Shown: positions 1 through 6,343, counted from the first letter of the stretch. The stretch: 8,476 nt of DNA from Hyphomonadaceae bacterium UBA4763 (GCA_002403455.1 DHHV01000071.1:1-8476); one strand, 5' to 3'. A program made the numbers and translations. The notes: generated by a model from the sequence alone, not told the origin.

Positions 1-2070
1 GCGCTCGCGATGGGCCGCGCCAGCCTGGCCCGCGCCGCCGACCGCGCCAAGAACCCGGCCGCTTTGGGCGCAGCGCTCGATGCGGGGCTATCGGAAGCCG
101 CCGCCATTGATTTGGCGCGTCTCGCCACGGCGCAGATCGAGCCGGATTGGTCGACTGATCCCGATTTGGAAGCGTTTGCCTTGCCGCCCTTGCGAGCGAT
201 TTGCATCGATCTCGACGAGGCGAGCGCTTCGGCGCGCCGCGCGACGGCCAGCGCCATGATGCTCAACCCGGCCGTCGCGGCCATGTATGGCGCGGCGCCG
301 GCGGCTGACGCCAGAATTTGGCTGCGCCTCAGCGCCGCAATCGGGCCCGACGGCCGCGTCGACGAGGACCAGCTCGCCCAAATGGCGCGCCTTGCTGGGA
401 TGGCGGCCGCCGCGCTGCAATCGCCCGGCATTGCGGTGTTGGATCTGGCGCCAGCCTTATTGGCTGACGGCGAAGATTATCGCAGCGCGGAAGGCTGCGC
501 CATCGCCGCTAAGTGGATGGAACGCCTGCGCCGAGCGGCGCGGGCGGCGGCTGGGCGTGACCTCGCGCTGACGCCGGGCGATGCCAGCCTGCTGGCGGCG
601 AGCGGGGCGCTGACCTTGGGCGATGCGCCGCTACAATCCTTGGAAATCTGGCGCGAAGGCCCGGACGGCGCCATTCAGCGCGATCTGATCGGGCCCGCAG
701 CCCTTTTATTGGAACGCGCGGTTCCGGATGCGGCCGAGCGCGCGGCGATACTAGCCGAGGTTTTTGGGCGACGCAGCTTAGCCGGCGCGCCGGGGCTGGA
801 TTTGCAGCGTTTGGCGGCGCTCGGTCTCCAGGCGGCCGAGATCGACGCGGTCGAAACGGCGCTCGCTGATGTCGCCGATTTCGCGCACGCCTTTGATCCT
901 TGGGTGTTGGGCGAGGCGTTTTGTCGGCGCAAATTCGGTCGCTCGGCCGACGATCTCGGACGTGGGCGCGATGTGCTGGCGCGGCTGGGCGTGACGCAAA
1001 GCGAGCGCGAGCGTGCCTCCCTTTGGGCGTTGGGAACAGGCGATTTCGCTGCGGTCAGCGGCCTTGCGCCGTCGGCAAGAGCGGCGCTCACTCTCGCCTG
1101 CAGCTTCGAAGACCGCCTCGCCATGGCACGGGCGAGCGGCCTGGTTGGCCCGCTCACCTTTGCGGTTGACCGCGATATCGACGTCGAGGCGATTGATGCG
1201 GCGCTGCGCGGGCTGGCCGATCTGCCGGGACGGGCGGTGTCGATCGAGCGCCGCAGCGCCTTTGCCGCGTCGGACCTTGATTTGTTGCGCCAGGCGCGCG
1301 CGGCGCATCGGTTGGCCAAGGCTGAGGCCGACGCGCCGGAAATCGTCGAAATCATTCGCGAAAAAATCGTCGAAAAGCCGGTCGTCGCGCCCGCCACCCG
1401 TCGCCGCCTGCCGGATCGGCGCAAAGGCTATATTCAGAAAGCCGTGGTCGGCGGCCATAAAGTCTATTTGCACACCGGCGAATTTGAAAATGGCGAGCTC
1501 GGCGAAATCTTCCTCGACATGCACAAAGAGGGCGCCGCTTTTCGCAGCTTGATGAACAATTTCGCGATCGCGATTTCGATCGGGCTGCAATATGGCGTGC
1601 CCTTGGAAGAATTCGTCGACGCCTTCGTTTTCACGCGCTTTGAGCCGGCCGGCGCCGTTACCGGTAATGATTCCATCCGGCATGCGACTTCGATCCTCGA
1701 TTATATCTTTCGCGAATTGGCGGTGTCCTATCTCGATCGCGAGGATTTGGCCGAAGTCGATCCGGGCAAAGCGCGGTCCGACGGGCTCGGCGGCGGCGTC
1801 GAAGAGGGCAAGCTCGACCCGCGTGCGGCGGCGGCCAGTCTGATCTCGAAGGGCTTCAGCCGCGGGGTGACGCCCGATAATATTCTCGTTCTGCCGCAGA
1901 AAAAGCGCCCCAATGCGTCCGACGTCGTCAGCGCGTTGGCGCAGCCGTCATTGTCAGGCGCGCTCTATGAGGGCGATCCTTGTCCGCAATGCGGGCATTT
2001 CACGCTGGTGCGGCGGGGCGTTGGCTGCGATTGCGAGGCTTGCGGAGCGCGCGTGCAGGTTGTGTCGTGA
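1..2070 (+). CDS. NrdJ-like (class II ribonucleotide reductase) protein with degenerate catalytic domain, 3' part
   Basis: The frame is open to base 1, so the start lies upstream; the ATG at 10 is probably internal. Residue numbers count from that ATG (686 aa to the stop). Residues 465-580 match almost word for word the C-terminal TSCPD-type domain of alphaproteobacterial B12-dependent NrdJ (LPDRRKGYIQKAVVGGHKVY, MHKEGAAFRSLMNNFAIA, TRFEPAG, ATSILDYIFRELAVSYL). The tail carries Cys658, 661, 673, 675 and 678, resembling the NrdJ zinc/redox tail (CPECGNFTLVR...). Residues 86-420 align only loosely with the catalytic barrel. NPCSE is NPAVA (86-90), the PTGTIG loop reads SGALTLG (198-204), and only islands such as RRSLAGAPGL (254-263) and WVLGEAFC (298-305) remain. 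Radical chemistry on ribonucleotides therefore looks impossible, so a structural or regulatory role is inferred. There is no internal stop or frameshift, which argues against a pseudogene. The comparison is from memory of the family, not a search. Confidence 0.85.
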   Translation, partial: ALAMGRASLARAADRAKNPAALGAALDAGLSEAAAIDLARLATAQIEPDWSTDPDLEAFALPPLRAICIDLDEASASARRATASAMMLNPAVAAMYGAAPAADARIWLRLSAAIGPDGRVDEDQLAQMARLAGMAAAALQSPGIAVLDLAPALLADGEDYRSAEGCAIAAKWMERLRRAARAAAGRDLALTPGDASLLAASGALTLGDAPLQSLEIWREGPDGAIQRDLIGPAALLLERAVPDAAERAAILAEVFGRRSLAGAPGLDLQRLAALGLQAAEIDAVETALADVADFAHAFDPWVLGEAFCRRKFGRSADDLGRGRDVLARLGVTQSERERASLWALGTGDFAAVSGLAPSARAALTLACSFEDRLAMARASGLVGPLTFAVDRDIDVEAIDAALRGLADLPGRAVSIERRSAFAASDLDLLRQARAAHRLAKAEADAPEIVEIIREKIVEKPVVAPATRRRLPDRRKGYIQKAVVGGHKVYLHTGEFENGELGEIFLDMHKEGAAFRSLMNNFAIAISIGLQYGVPLEEFVDAFVFTRFEPAGAVTGNDSIRHATSILDYIFRELAVSYLDREDLAEVDPGKARSDGLGGGVEEGKLDPRAAAASLISKGFSRGVTPDNILVLPQKKRPNASDVVSALAQPSLSGALYEGDPCPQCGHFTLVRRGVGCDCEACGARVQVVS

Positions 2071-2081
2071 ATTCTTGACCG

Positions 2082-2121
2082 AATGCGCGCGCATTAACGA
2101 GAATGCAAGCAACCATATACT
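2082..2121 (+). promoter_or_regulatory. palindromic operator-like site and possible -10 upstream of the globin sensor
   Basis: AATGCGCGCGCATT (2082-2095) is a perfect 14-bp palindrome. A third half-site, AATGC, follows at 2102-2106 and makes a second dyad (GCATT-N6-AATGC) with the right arm. TATACT at 2116-2121 could be a -10 box, with ATTAAC (2093-2098) as a poor -35 at 17-bp spacing. A factor bound to the palindrome would cover that -35. The site sits 12-36 bp after the nrdJ-like stop and 52-76 bp before the sensor ATG. The symmetry is seen in the sequence; operator function is inferred. Confidence 0.3.
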
Positions 2122-2157
2122 ACGTCAAAGCGCACAACCCTTACGTGAGGACGCGCG

Positions 2158-3504
2158 ATGGCGATGGTGAGTTTGCAGGACCGTTTACGCTTTCAAAACA
2201 TCGACACCGATTCGCGCGCCTTGCTGCGCGAACTTAAGCCCATTATCGCTGAAGCGCTGCCGGGCCTACTAGATCAGTTCTACGCCCATGTCACCCAATG
2301 GCCCGAAATGGCCAAAATGTTTGACGCGCGCACGATCGCGCATGTTAAAGACAAACAAATCCAGCATTGGATGACGATCGCCGACGCCGATTTCGGCGAA
2401 ACCTATGAAGCGAGCGTCCGGCGGATTTGGGAAACCCACGCGCGGCTCGGGCTTCCCTCGACTTGGTTCGTGGGTGGCTATTCCATATTGTCCGCGGGCA
2501 TCATCGCGCATGTCACCAAGAAATTCGCCAAGACCGGGTTGTTCGGCGCCGACCCCAGCGCGCGCGTCGCCAAAATGGCCAGCGTGTTGATGAAAGCGGT
2601 GATGCTTGACCTCGATTTCGCTGTCGAAATTTACATCGAAACCGGGGAGCGTTTACGGCGCAAAGCCGTGTCCGACCTCGCGGCGCAGTTCGAGCGCGAG
2701 GTGGGCGCGACTGTCGCAACCTTTGATAAGGCGGCCGATGGCCTGCGCTCGACCGGCGAAAAAGTCTCCCTAGCGTCCGACCGTGTGGTGGAACGGGCGC
2801 GCCGCGCCGGCGACGCCGCGACCGGCGCGACCGCCAACGTGGCCGCGGTCGCCGGTGCGACCACGCAAATGGAAGCCTCCGTGCGCGAAATCGCCAGCCA
2901 GGTCTCTGACGCGGCGCAAATCGCCGAAACCGGCGTCGCCAAAGCGCGCGAGACCAGCGGGGCGGTGCAATCGCTCGCCGACGCCGCCGATCGCATTGGC
3001 GCGATCGCCTCGATGATCGCCGATATCGCTGCCAAGACCAATCTCCTTGCGCTCAACGCGACGATCGAAGCGGCGCGGGCCGGCGACGCCGGCCGCGGCT
3101 TTGCGGTGGTTGCTTCCGAGGTCAAAGAACTCGCCAACCAAACGGCGCGGGCGACCGAAGATATCGGCAAGCAGATCAGCGAGATGCAATCGCGCACCGA
3201 CGCCGCCGTCAATGCGATCCGCGACATCCAAGACACCATCGGCGCGATGAGCGAGCGGACCTTGGCGATCAATGCGGCGGTTGAAGAGCAATCGGCGACG
3301 ACCAGTGAGATCAGCCGCTCGACCCAAGAAACGGCGTCGGGCGCACGTGGAGCGACCGAAATGATCGTCGAGATCGGCGATGAGGCCGCCCAATCGGCGC
3401 AAGCGGTCCGCCGCATGGTCGATGACGCCGGTCAGCTCAGCCAGCGCGCCGCGAATTTGCGGCAATCGGTTGAGGCGCTGGTGGCGCAATTACGCGCAGC
3501 ATAA
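2158..3504 (+). CDS. Globin-coupled sensor chemotaxis transducer (HemAT-like)
   Basis: This 448-aa soluble transducer has an N-terminal protoglobin-type sensor domain (about 1-165) and a methyl-accepting signalling domain (about 185-448). In the globin part, HW (70-71), WETHARLGL with the likely heme-ligating proximal His94, and STWFVGGY (101-108) follow the globin-coupled sensor pattern; Tyr42 is a candidate distal (B10) residue. The kinase-contact hairpin is unmistakable: KTNLLALNATIEAARAG (293-309), then GRGFAVVASEVKELANQTA (312-330). There is no membrane segment or HAMP domain and no CheR/CheB-tethering pentapeptide at the C-terminus. By family it senses O2 (or another gas) through heme and acts on CheA/CheW in the cytoplasm. 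GAGGA at 2147-2151 lies 6 nt before the chosen ATG, whereas the second ATG (2164) would be 12 nt away. The gene is 87 bp downstream of the nrdJ-like gene, so co-transcription is possible. The ligand is not proven by sequence. Confidence 0.93.
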   Translation: MAMVSLQDRLRFQNIDTDSRALLRELKPIIAEALPGLLDQFYAHVTQWPEMAKMFDARTIAHVKDKQIQHWMTIADADFGETYEASVRRIWETHARLGLPSTWFVGGYSILSAGIIAHVTKKFAKTGLFGADPSARVAKMASVLMKAVMLDLDFAVEIYIETGERLRRKAVSDLAAQFEREVGATVATFDKAADGLRSTGEKVSLASDRVVERARRAGDAATGATANVAAVAGATTQMEASVREIASQVSDAAQIAETGVAKARETSGAVQSLADAADRIGAIASMIADIAAKTNLLALNATIEAARAGDAGRGFAVVASEVKELANQTARATEDIGKQISEMQSRTDAAVNAIRDIQDTIGAMSERTLAINAAVEEQSATTSEISRSTQETASGARGATEMIVEIGDEAAQSAQAVRRMVDDAGQLSQRAANLRQSVEALVAQLRAA

Positions 3505-3573
3505 TTGGCGGTACAAGCGGCGCATTATGAGATGTCTCGGCGCTTTCGTTGTTCGTCGAATGCCTGAAGCACA

Positions 3574-3615
3574 GGGCGATTTATCGAAATCGCCCAACGC
3601 TCTCATTTTTTGTTT
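3574..3615 (+). terminator. candidate intrinsic terminator after the globin sensor gene
   Basis: A perfect 9-bp stem, GGGCGATTT (3574-3582) with AAATCGCCC (3587-3595), encloses an ATCG tetraloop. A T6 run (3606-3611) and TTT (3613-3615) follow. The T-run starts 10 nt after the stem, which is longer than ideal, so the hairpin may be only a weak terminator or a 3'-end stabiliser. It lies about 70 bp after the sensor stop. The remainder of the 3505-3759 gap between the convergent genes shows no convincing gene. Confidence 0.45.
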
Positions 3616-3759
3616 GGTCGCGCCGGGTGATCGAAAAACCGGGTTCTACTTTCCCGCCCGCCGCTCTAGGCAAACAGAAATGTCGTGAGCATCGCAGTGT
3701 AAGATAGTATCGACGCATTGTGCTGCTAAAACTCGCCAGCGATTTGTCATCGCATCATT

Positions 3760-4533
3760 TTAGGAAAGCGCTGGTTTGCGGCTGCGCGCCATCACGTTCA
3801 TCACTTCGACGAACAGCGAGAAGAAGATCGCAAAATAGAGATAGCCGCGCGGAATATGCACGCCGAGCCCATCGGCGACCAAGGCGACACCGATCAGCAA
3901 GATGAAGGCCAAAGCCAGCATTTTGGTGGTCGGGTGCTCGTTGATGAAGTCGGAGACCGGCTTGGCGGCGATCATCATTACGAGGGTTGAGGCGATAACG
4001 GCGATCACCATGACGACCAGATTGTCGGTCATGCCGACGGCAGTGATGACTGAATCGATCGAAAAGACGATATTGATGACGCCGATCTGCACCAAAGCGC
4101 TCGCAAAGGTCGCTGCAGCGCCCGATCGCGCCGCTTCATCATGACCGCCCTCGATCGAATGGTGAATCTCCAGCGTGGCCTTGCCCAACAAGAACAAGCC
4201 GCCCGCCAATAAAATCAGGTCCTTGGCCGAGATCGAGATGACATCCTCGGGATGCTCAACGCCGGAGGCCGCGGCAATGCCGTGCATGAAGCCGGGCAAT
4301 TGGAACAATTCGCCAGAGAGCTTGGTGATCCACACCAACCCACCCAACATGGCGATGCGCAAAGCCATCGCAATCCACAGCCCCATTGACCGGGCGCGCG
4401 GCTGCTCGGCTGGCGGCAATTTGCCGGCGGCGATTGAAATGAAAACGATATTATCGATCCCGAGAACGATCTCGAGAAAGGTCAGGGTCGTCAGGCTGAA
4501 CCAAAAGGCCGGCGATGAAAAAAGCTCAGCCAT
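3760..4533 (-). CDS. TerC family integral membrane protein
   Basis: This 257-aa polytopic membrane protein belongs to the TerC family (TerC/TMEM165/LysE-like transporters). It shows the two acidic signature segments, FLEIVLGIDNIVF (19-31) and INIVFSIDSVITAVGMT (153-169). Hydrophobic segments lie at roughly 10-35, 50-70, 105-120, 145-167, 171-190, 206-222 and 231-249. A charged loop (122-137, IEIHH-like with GGHDEAARSG) and a basic C-terminus (ARSRKP) suggest cytoplasmic portions. Family members have been linked to tellurite resistance and to metal-ion (Mn/Ca) export; the substrate here cannot be read from sequence. The ATG is preceded by GAGGGA four to five bases upstream on the minus strand. 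The gene follows glmM by 90 bp in the same direction with no terminator between them, so it may be distal in a glmM transcript. It is convergent with the globin sensor gene. Confidence 0.93.
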   Translation of the reverse strand: MAELFSSPAFWFSLTTLTFLEIVLGIDNIVFISIAAGKLPPAEQPRARSMGLWIAMALRIAMLGGLVWITKLSGELFQLPGFMHGIAAASGVEHPEDVISISAKDLILLAGGLFLLGKATLEIHHSIEGGHDEAARSGAAATFASALVQIGVINIVFSIDSVITAVGMTDNLVVMVIAVIASTLVMMIAAKPVSDFINEHPTTKMLALAFILLIGVALVADGLGVHIPRGYLYFAIFFSLFVEVMNVMARSRKPALS

Positions 4534-4623
4534 GTTCCCTCGCGCAGCAGGCAGCGCGCGGTCCCTGCCTTAGGCACGAAATCCCGTCAAGGATCGCGGC
4601 GTAAATGTGTTGTATTGGCTTTT

Positions 4624-5961
4624 TTAGGCAGCGGCGATCGCCTCGGCCAACAGCTTTTGCACGCGTTCCTGAAGGGCGACGTCTTCGCCTTCGGTCATCA
4701 CCCGGATCAATGGCTCGGTGCCGGATTTGCGGATGACGAGGCGCCCCTCCGGGGCCAGGAGCGCTTGCGCCTCGGCGATCGCCGCCAAGATGGCAGGCGC
4801 CGCCATCGGATCGCCGGTCGCCGGCAAAGGCAGATTGCGCAGGATTTGCGGGGCCGGATCGAAGGCGCGCAGCGCTGTCGAGGCGGGCTCGCCGCGCGCG
4901 GCCATCAACGCCAAAGCATGCAAGGCGGCTAAAACGCCGTCCCCGGTCGCGGCGATATCGCCAAGGATGAGGTGCCCCGATTGCTCGCCGCCATAATTGG
5001 CGCCGCGCGCGCGCATGCGCTCGATGACATAGCGGTCGCCGACCTTGGCGCGTTCAAGGCCGATGCCGCGCTGGGCCAAAGCGCGCTCCAGCCCAATATT
5101 GGTCATCAACGTGCCGACCACGCAGCCACCGCGTAGGGCGCCAGCCTGCGCAGCGGCCAAGGCGAGCGCGCCAAGCGCCTGGTCGCCATCGATCAGCGCG
5201 CCGGTCTCGTCCGCCATGGTCAGGCGGTCGCCATCGCCATCGAGCGCGATCCCTAAATCTGCGCCGATTTCGCGGACCAATTGTTGCATCGCCGCCGGCG
5301 CGGTCGACCCGCAATCGGCGTTGATATTGGCGCCGTCCGGCGCGCAGCCAATGGCGATGACCTCCGCGCCAAACCGGCGCAGCAGCGCGGGCGCGGTCGC
5401 AAAAGCTGCGCCATGCGCGGCATCCAGCACGATTTTGCGCCCCACCAGGGTGAAATGCGCCGGCAGGCTGGCCGCAACCCTGTCGAGATAGAGGCTGAGC
5501 GCGTCGCCGGTTTCCGGCGTCATCATGGGCGGGGCGATGAGCGCGTCCAGCGGCGCATCAGCGAGGGCCGCTTCAATCGCGCGCTCCAAATCGTCCGACA
5601 ATTTGTCGCCCGTCCGTGTAAAAATCTTCACGCCATTATCTGGGGCGCGATTATGCGAAGCGGTGACCATGATCCCAAGATCGGCGCCGCGCGCGGCGAC
5701 TAAGATCGGCACAGCCGGCGTTGGCGCCACCCCAATGGCCTCGGCCAGAACGCCAGATTTGGCGAGACCGGCTGCGATTGCCGCCAGCAAAATAGGGCTA
5801 GAGGCGCGGGTATCGCGGGCGATCAACGCCATCGGTCGGCGCGCGCCGAGGTTGCGCGCGAATGTCGCACCCAACGCCTCGCCAAGGCCAACCATTGTTT
5901 CCGCCGTGATCGGCCAATGCCCAAAGCGGCCGCGTATGCCATCAGTGCCAAACAATTTCAA
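4624..5961 (-). CDS. glmM: Phosphoglucosamine mutase GlmM (TTG start)
   Basis: The protein interconverts glucosamine-6-phosphate and glucosamine-1-phosphate, a cytoplasmic step towards UDP-GlcNAc for peptidoglycan and LPS. Counting from the TTG at 5961 it has 445 aa, the usual family length, and starts MKLFGTDGIRG. Catalytic Ser102 lies in MVTASHN, the Mg-binding loop DGDGDR has Asp241, 243 and 245, the sugar-binding GGEQSGH is at about 324-330, and the phosphate-binding RKSGTEPLIRVM is at about 411-422. These positions agree with the E. coli enzyme. The frame continues 31 codons further upstream to another TTG, but that extension (Arg/Asn-rich, without homology) is not expected in GlmM. A GGAG at 5973-5970 (minus strand) sits 8 nt before the chosen TTG. 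Many alphaproteobacteria place glmM after ftsH/folP; here the upstream neighbour is a divergent peptidase gene, so glmM has its own promoter region. Confidence 0.96.
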   Translation of the reverse strand: MKLFGTDGIRGRFGHWPITAETMVGLGEALGATFARNLGARRPMALIARDTRASSPILLAAIAAGLAKSGVLAEAIGVAPTPAVPILVAARGADLGIMVTASHNRAPDNGVKIFTRTGDKLSDDLERAIEAALADAPLDALIAPPMMTPETGDALSLYLDRVAASLPAHFTLVGRKIVLDAAHGAAFATAPALLRRFGAEVIAIGCAPDGANINADCGSTAPAAMQQLVREIGADLGIALDGDGDRLTMADETGALIDGDQALGALALAAAQAGALRGGCVVGTLMTNIGLERALAQRGIGLERAKVGDRYVIERMRARGANYGGEQSGHLILGDIAATGDGVLAALHALALMAARGEPASTALRAFDPAPQILRNLPLPATGDPMAAPAILAAIAEAQALLAPEGRLVIRKSGTEPLIRVMTEGEDVALQERVQKLLAEAIAAA

Positions 5962-5973
5962 TATGTTAGCTCC
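5959..5973 (-). promoter_or_regulatory. Shine-Dalgarno plus TTG initiation codon of glmM
   Basis: On the minus strand, GGAG (5973-5970) is followed by 8 nt and TTG (5961-5959), after which the canonical KLFGTDGIRG begins. No ATG or GTG is available nearby in frame. This decides the start against the longer frame that opens at 6054. A TTG start usually lowers initiation, so it may set a modest GlmM level. Confidence 0.8.
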
Positions 5974-6032
5974 AAAAACGTCCTTTCGCGCCGCGCGATG
6001 AATCCTGCGCTCGCGTGAGTTGTGTCGGCAAT

Positions 6033-6054
6033 TTGCGCCGTTGCGCAAGCGCAA
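6033..6054. promoter_or_regulatory. clustered TTGCGC inverted repeats upstream of glmM
   Basis: TTGCGC (6033-6038), the perfect 8-bp palindrome TTGCGCAA (6041-6048) and GCGCAA (6049-6054) lie back to back, giving overlapping dyads. They sit 72-95 bp upstream of the glmM TTG and before the candidate sRNA promoter, where an operator could serve either side. The symmetry is seen directly; regulatory use is inferred. Confidence 0.25.
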
Positions 6055-6079
6055 CAGGCAAGCTGTATGAAGTTTAATC

Positions 6080-6108
6080 TTGAAAATTTCACGACGGCTG
6101 CCACATTA
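6080..6108 (+). promoter_or_regulatory. possible promoter of the candidate sRNA
   Basis: TTGAAA (6080-6085), preceded by C as in the alphaproteobacterial CTTGAC-type -35 box, is followed 17 bp later by ACATTA (6103-6108), or 18 bp later by CATTAA. The -10 is weak. Transcription would begin near 6114-6116, just before the first hairpin. A stress sigma factor such as RpoH also uses CTTG-type -35 boxes, so the class of promoter is open. Confidence 0.35.
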
Positions 6109-6130
6109 AGTGTTGTCAGCGTGGCGCTAT

Positions 6131-6142
6131 CCCCCCCCCCCC
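6131..6142 (+). repeat. C12 homopolymer in the loop of the first hairpin
   Basis: Twelve consecutive C residues lie exactly in the loop closed by GTGGCGC/GCGCCAC. Such tracts change length easily by slippage and are also a common place for sequencing-length errors, so the exact count should be treated as uncertain. Confidence 0.9.
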
Positions 6143-6197
6143 AAGCGCGCCACCTGGACGTCGGTTTCCCCTCCCGACGTACGCGCATCGACGCGAG

Positions 6198-6233
6198 AAC
6201 GCCCGGCCTATTTGGTCGGGCGTTTGCGTTTTT
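6198..6233 (+). terminator. strong intrinsic terminator
   Basis: AACGCCCG (6198-6205) pairs with CGGGCGTT (6217-6224). The stem extends inward by a G-U pair and two C-G pairs, giving 11 bp closed by a TATTT loop. TGCG and a T5 run (6229-6233) follow. There is no T-run on the other strand's side, so it ends rightward transcription. No rightward protein gene ends nearby, because glmM to the left runs the other way; this is the main argument that it ends a non-coding transcript. Confidence 0.8.
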
Positions 6234-6326
6234 AAGAGGTTGGACCGTCGAGCATCGAAAATCATTGCGCGGCCGCCTTATTCTGGCAAGTAAGCGCATC
6301 GCGTTCGTTGAACAATGAATTCCCCT

Positions 6327-6343
6327 GGGAGGAAATGCGCATG
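6327..6343 (+). promoter_or_regulatory. Shine-Dalgarno deciding the peptidase start
   Basis: GGGAGGA (6327-6333) is a near-perfect SD. It is 8 nt from the ATG at 6341 but only about 2 nt from the in-frame ATG at 6335, and it lies inside the longer frame that opens at a TTG (6308). The ATG at 6341 is therefore the start. Confidence 0.8.

Larger units (their letters stand above)
6115..6233 (+). ncRNA. candidate small RNA with C-rich anti-Shine-Dalgarno loops (alpha-r14/cuckoo/CcsR-like architecture)
   Basis: Three stem-loops follow one another in a gap with no credible protein gene. Hairpin 1 is GTGGCGC (6121-6127) with GCGCCAC (6147-6153), loop 6128-6146 including a run of 12 C. Hairpin 2 is ACGTCGG (6158-6164) with CCGACGT (6174-6180), loop TTTCCCCTC, so CCCCTCCC (6168-6175) is presented. 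Hairpin 3 is the intrinsic terminator at 6198-6233. The predicted length is about 115-120 nt. Alphaproteobacterial alpha-r14/CcsR ('cuckoo') RNAs are known to be about this size, with two hairpins displaying CCUCC-type anti-SD motifs and a terminator. Membership is inferred from architecture; the motif is a variant (C12 in place of the usual CCUCCUCCC) and the 5' end is a guess. Alternatively it is an attenuated leader of the downstream peptidase gene. Confidence 0.5.

Noticed and set aside
675..1683. Long minus-strand open frames (249 and 301 aa) opposite the nrdJ-like gene
   Set aside because: High-GC shadow frames: Arg/Ser/Ala-rich, no recognisable domain, and fully covered by a plus-strand gene with clear homology.
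2094..2108. TTAA-N7-GCAA before the globin sensor as a CtrA site
   Set aside because: CtrA boxes need TTAA-N7-TTAA; only one half matches.
3625..3656. Repeated CCGGGT words in the sensor/terC gap
   Set aside because: Only two short direct copies, not inverted; consistent with chance.
3739..3753. GCGAT-N5-ATCGC hairpin after terC as its terminator
   Set aside because: Only 5 bp, with the T4 run about seven bases further on; too weak to call.
4549..4570. AGGCAG/CTGCCT 6-bp stem in the terC leader
   Set aside because: Loop of 10, no T-run, no switch-like alternative pairing; no resemblance to the Mn-responsive yybP-ykoY element was seen.
4568..4590. CTTGACG -35 box upstream of terC (minus strand)
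   Set aside because: The -35 is good, but no -10-like hexamer lies 16-18 bp downstream (CAGGGA at 17), so a separate terC promoter is not supported.
5958..6318. 98-aa (+) and 113-aa (-) open frames in the glmM/peptidase gap
   Set aside because: No SD at their starts, no homology recognised, and a Pro run coming from the C12 tract. RNA hairpins explain the region better.
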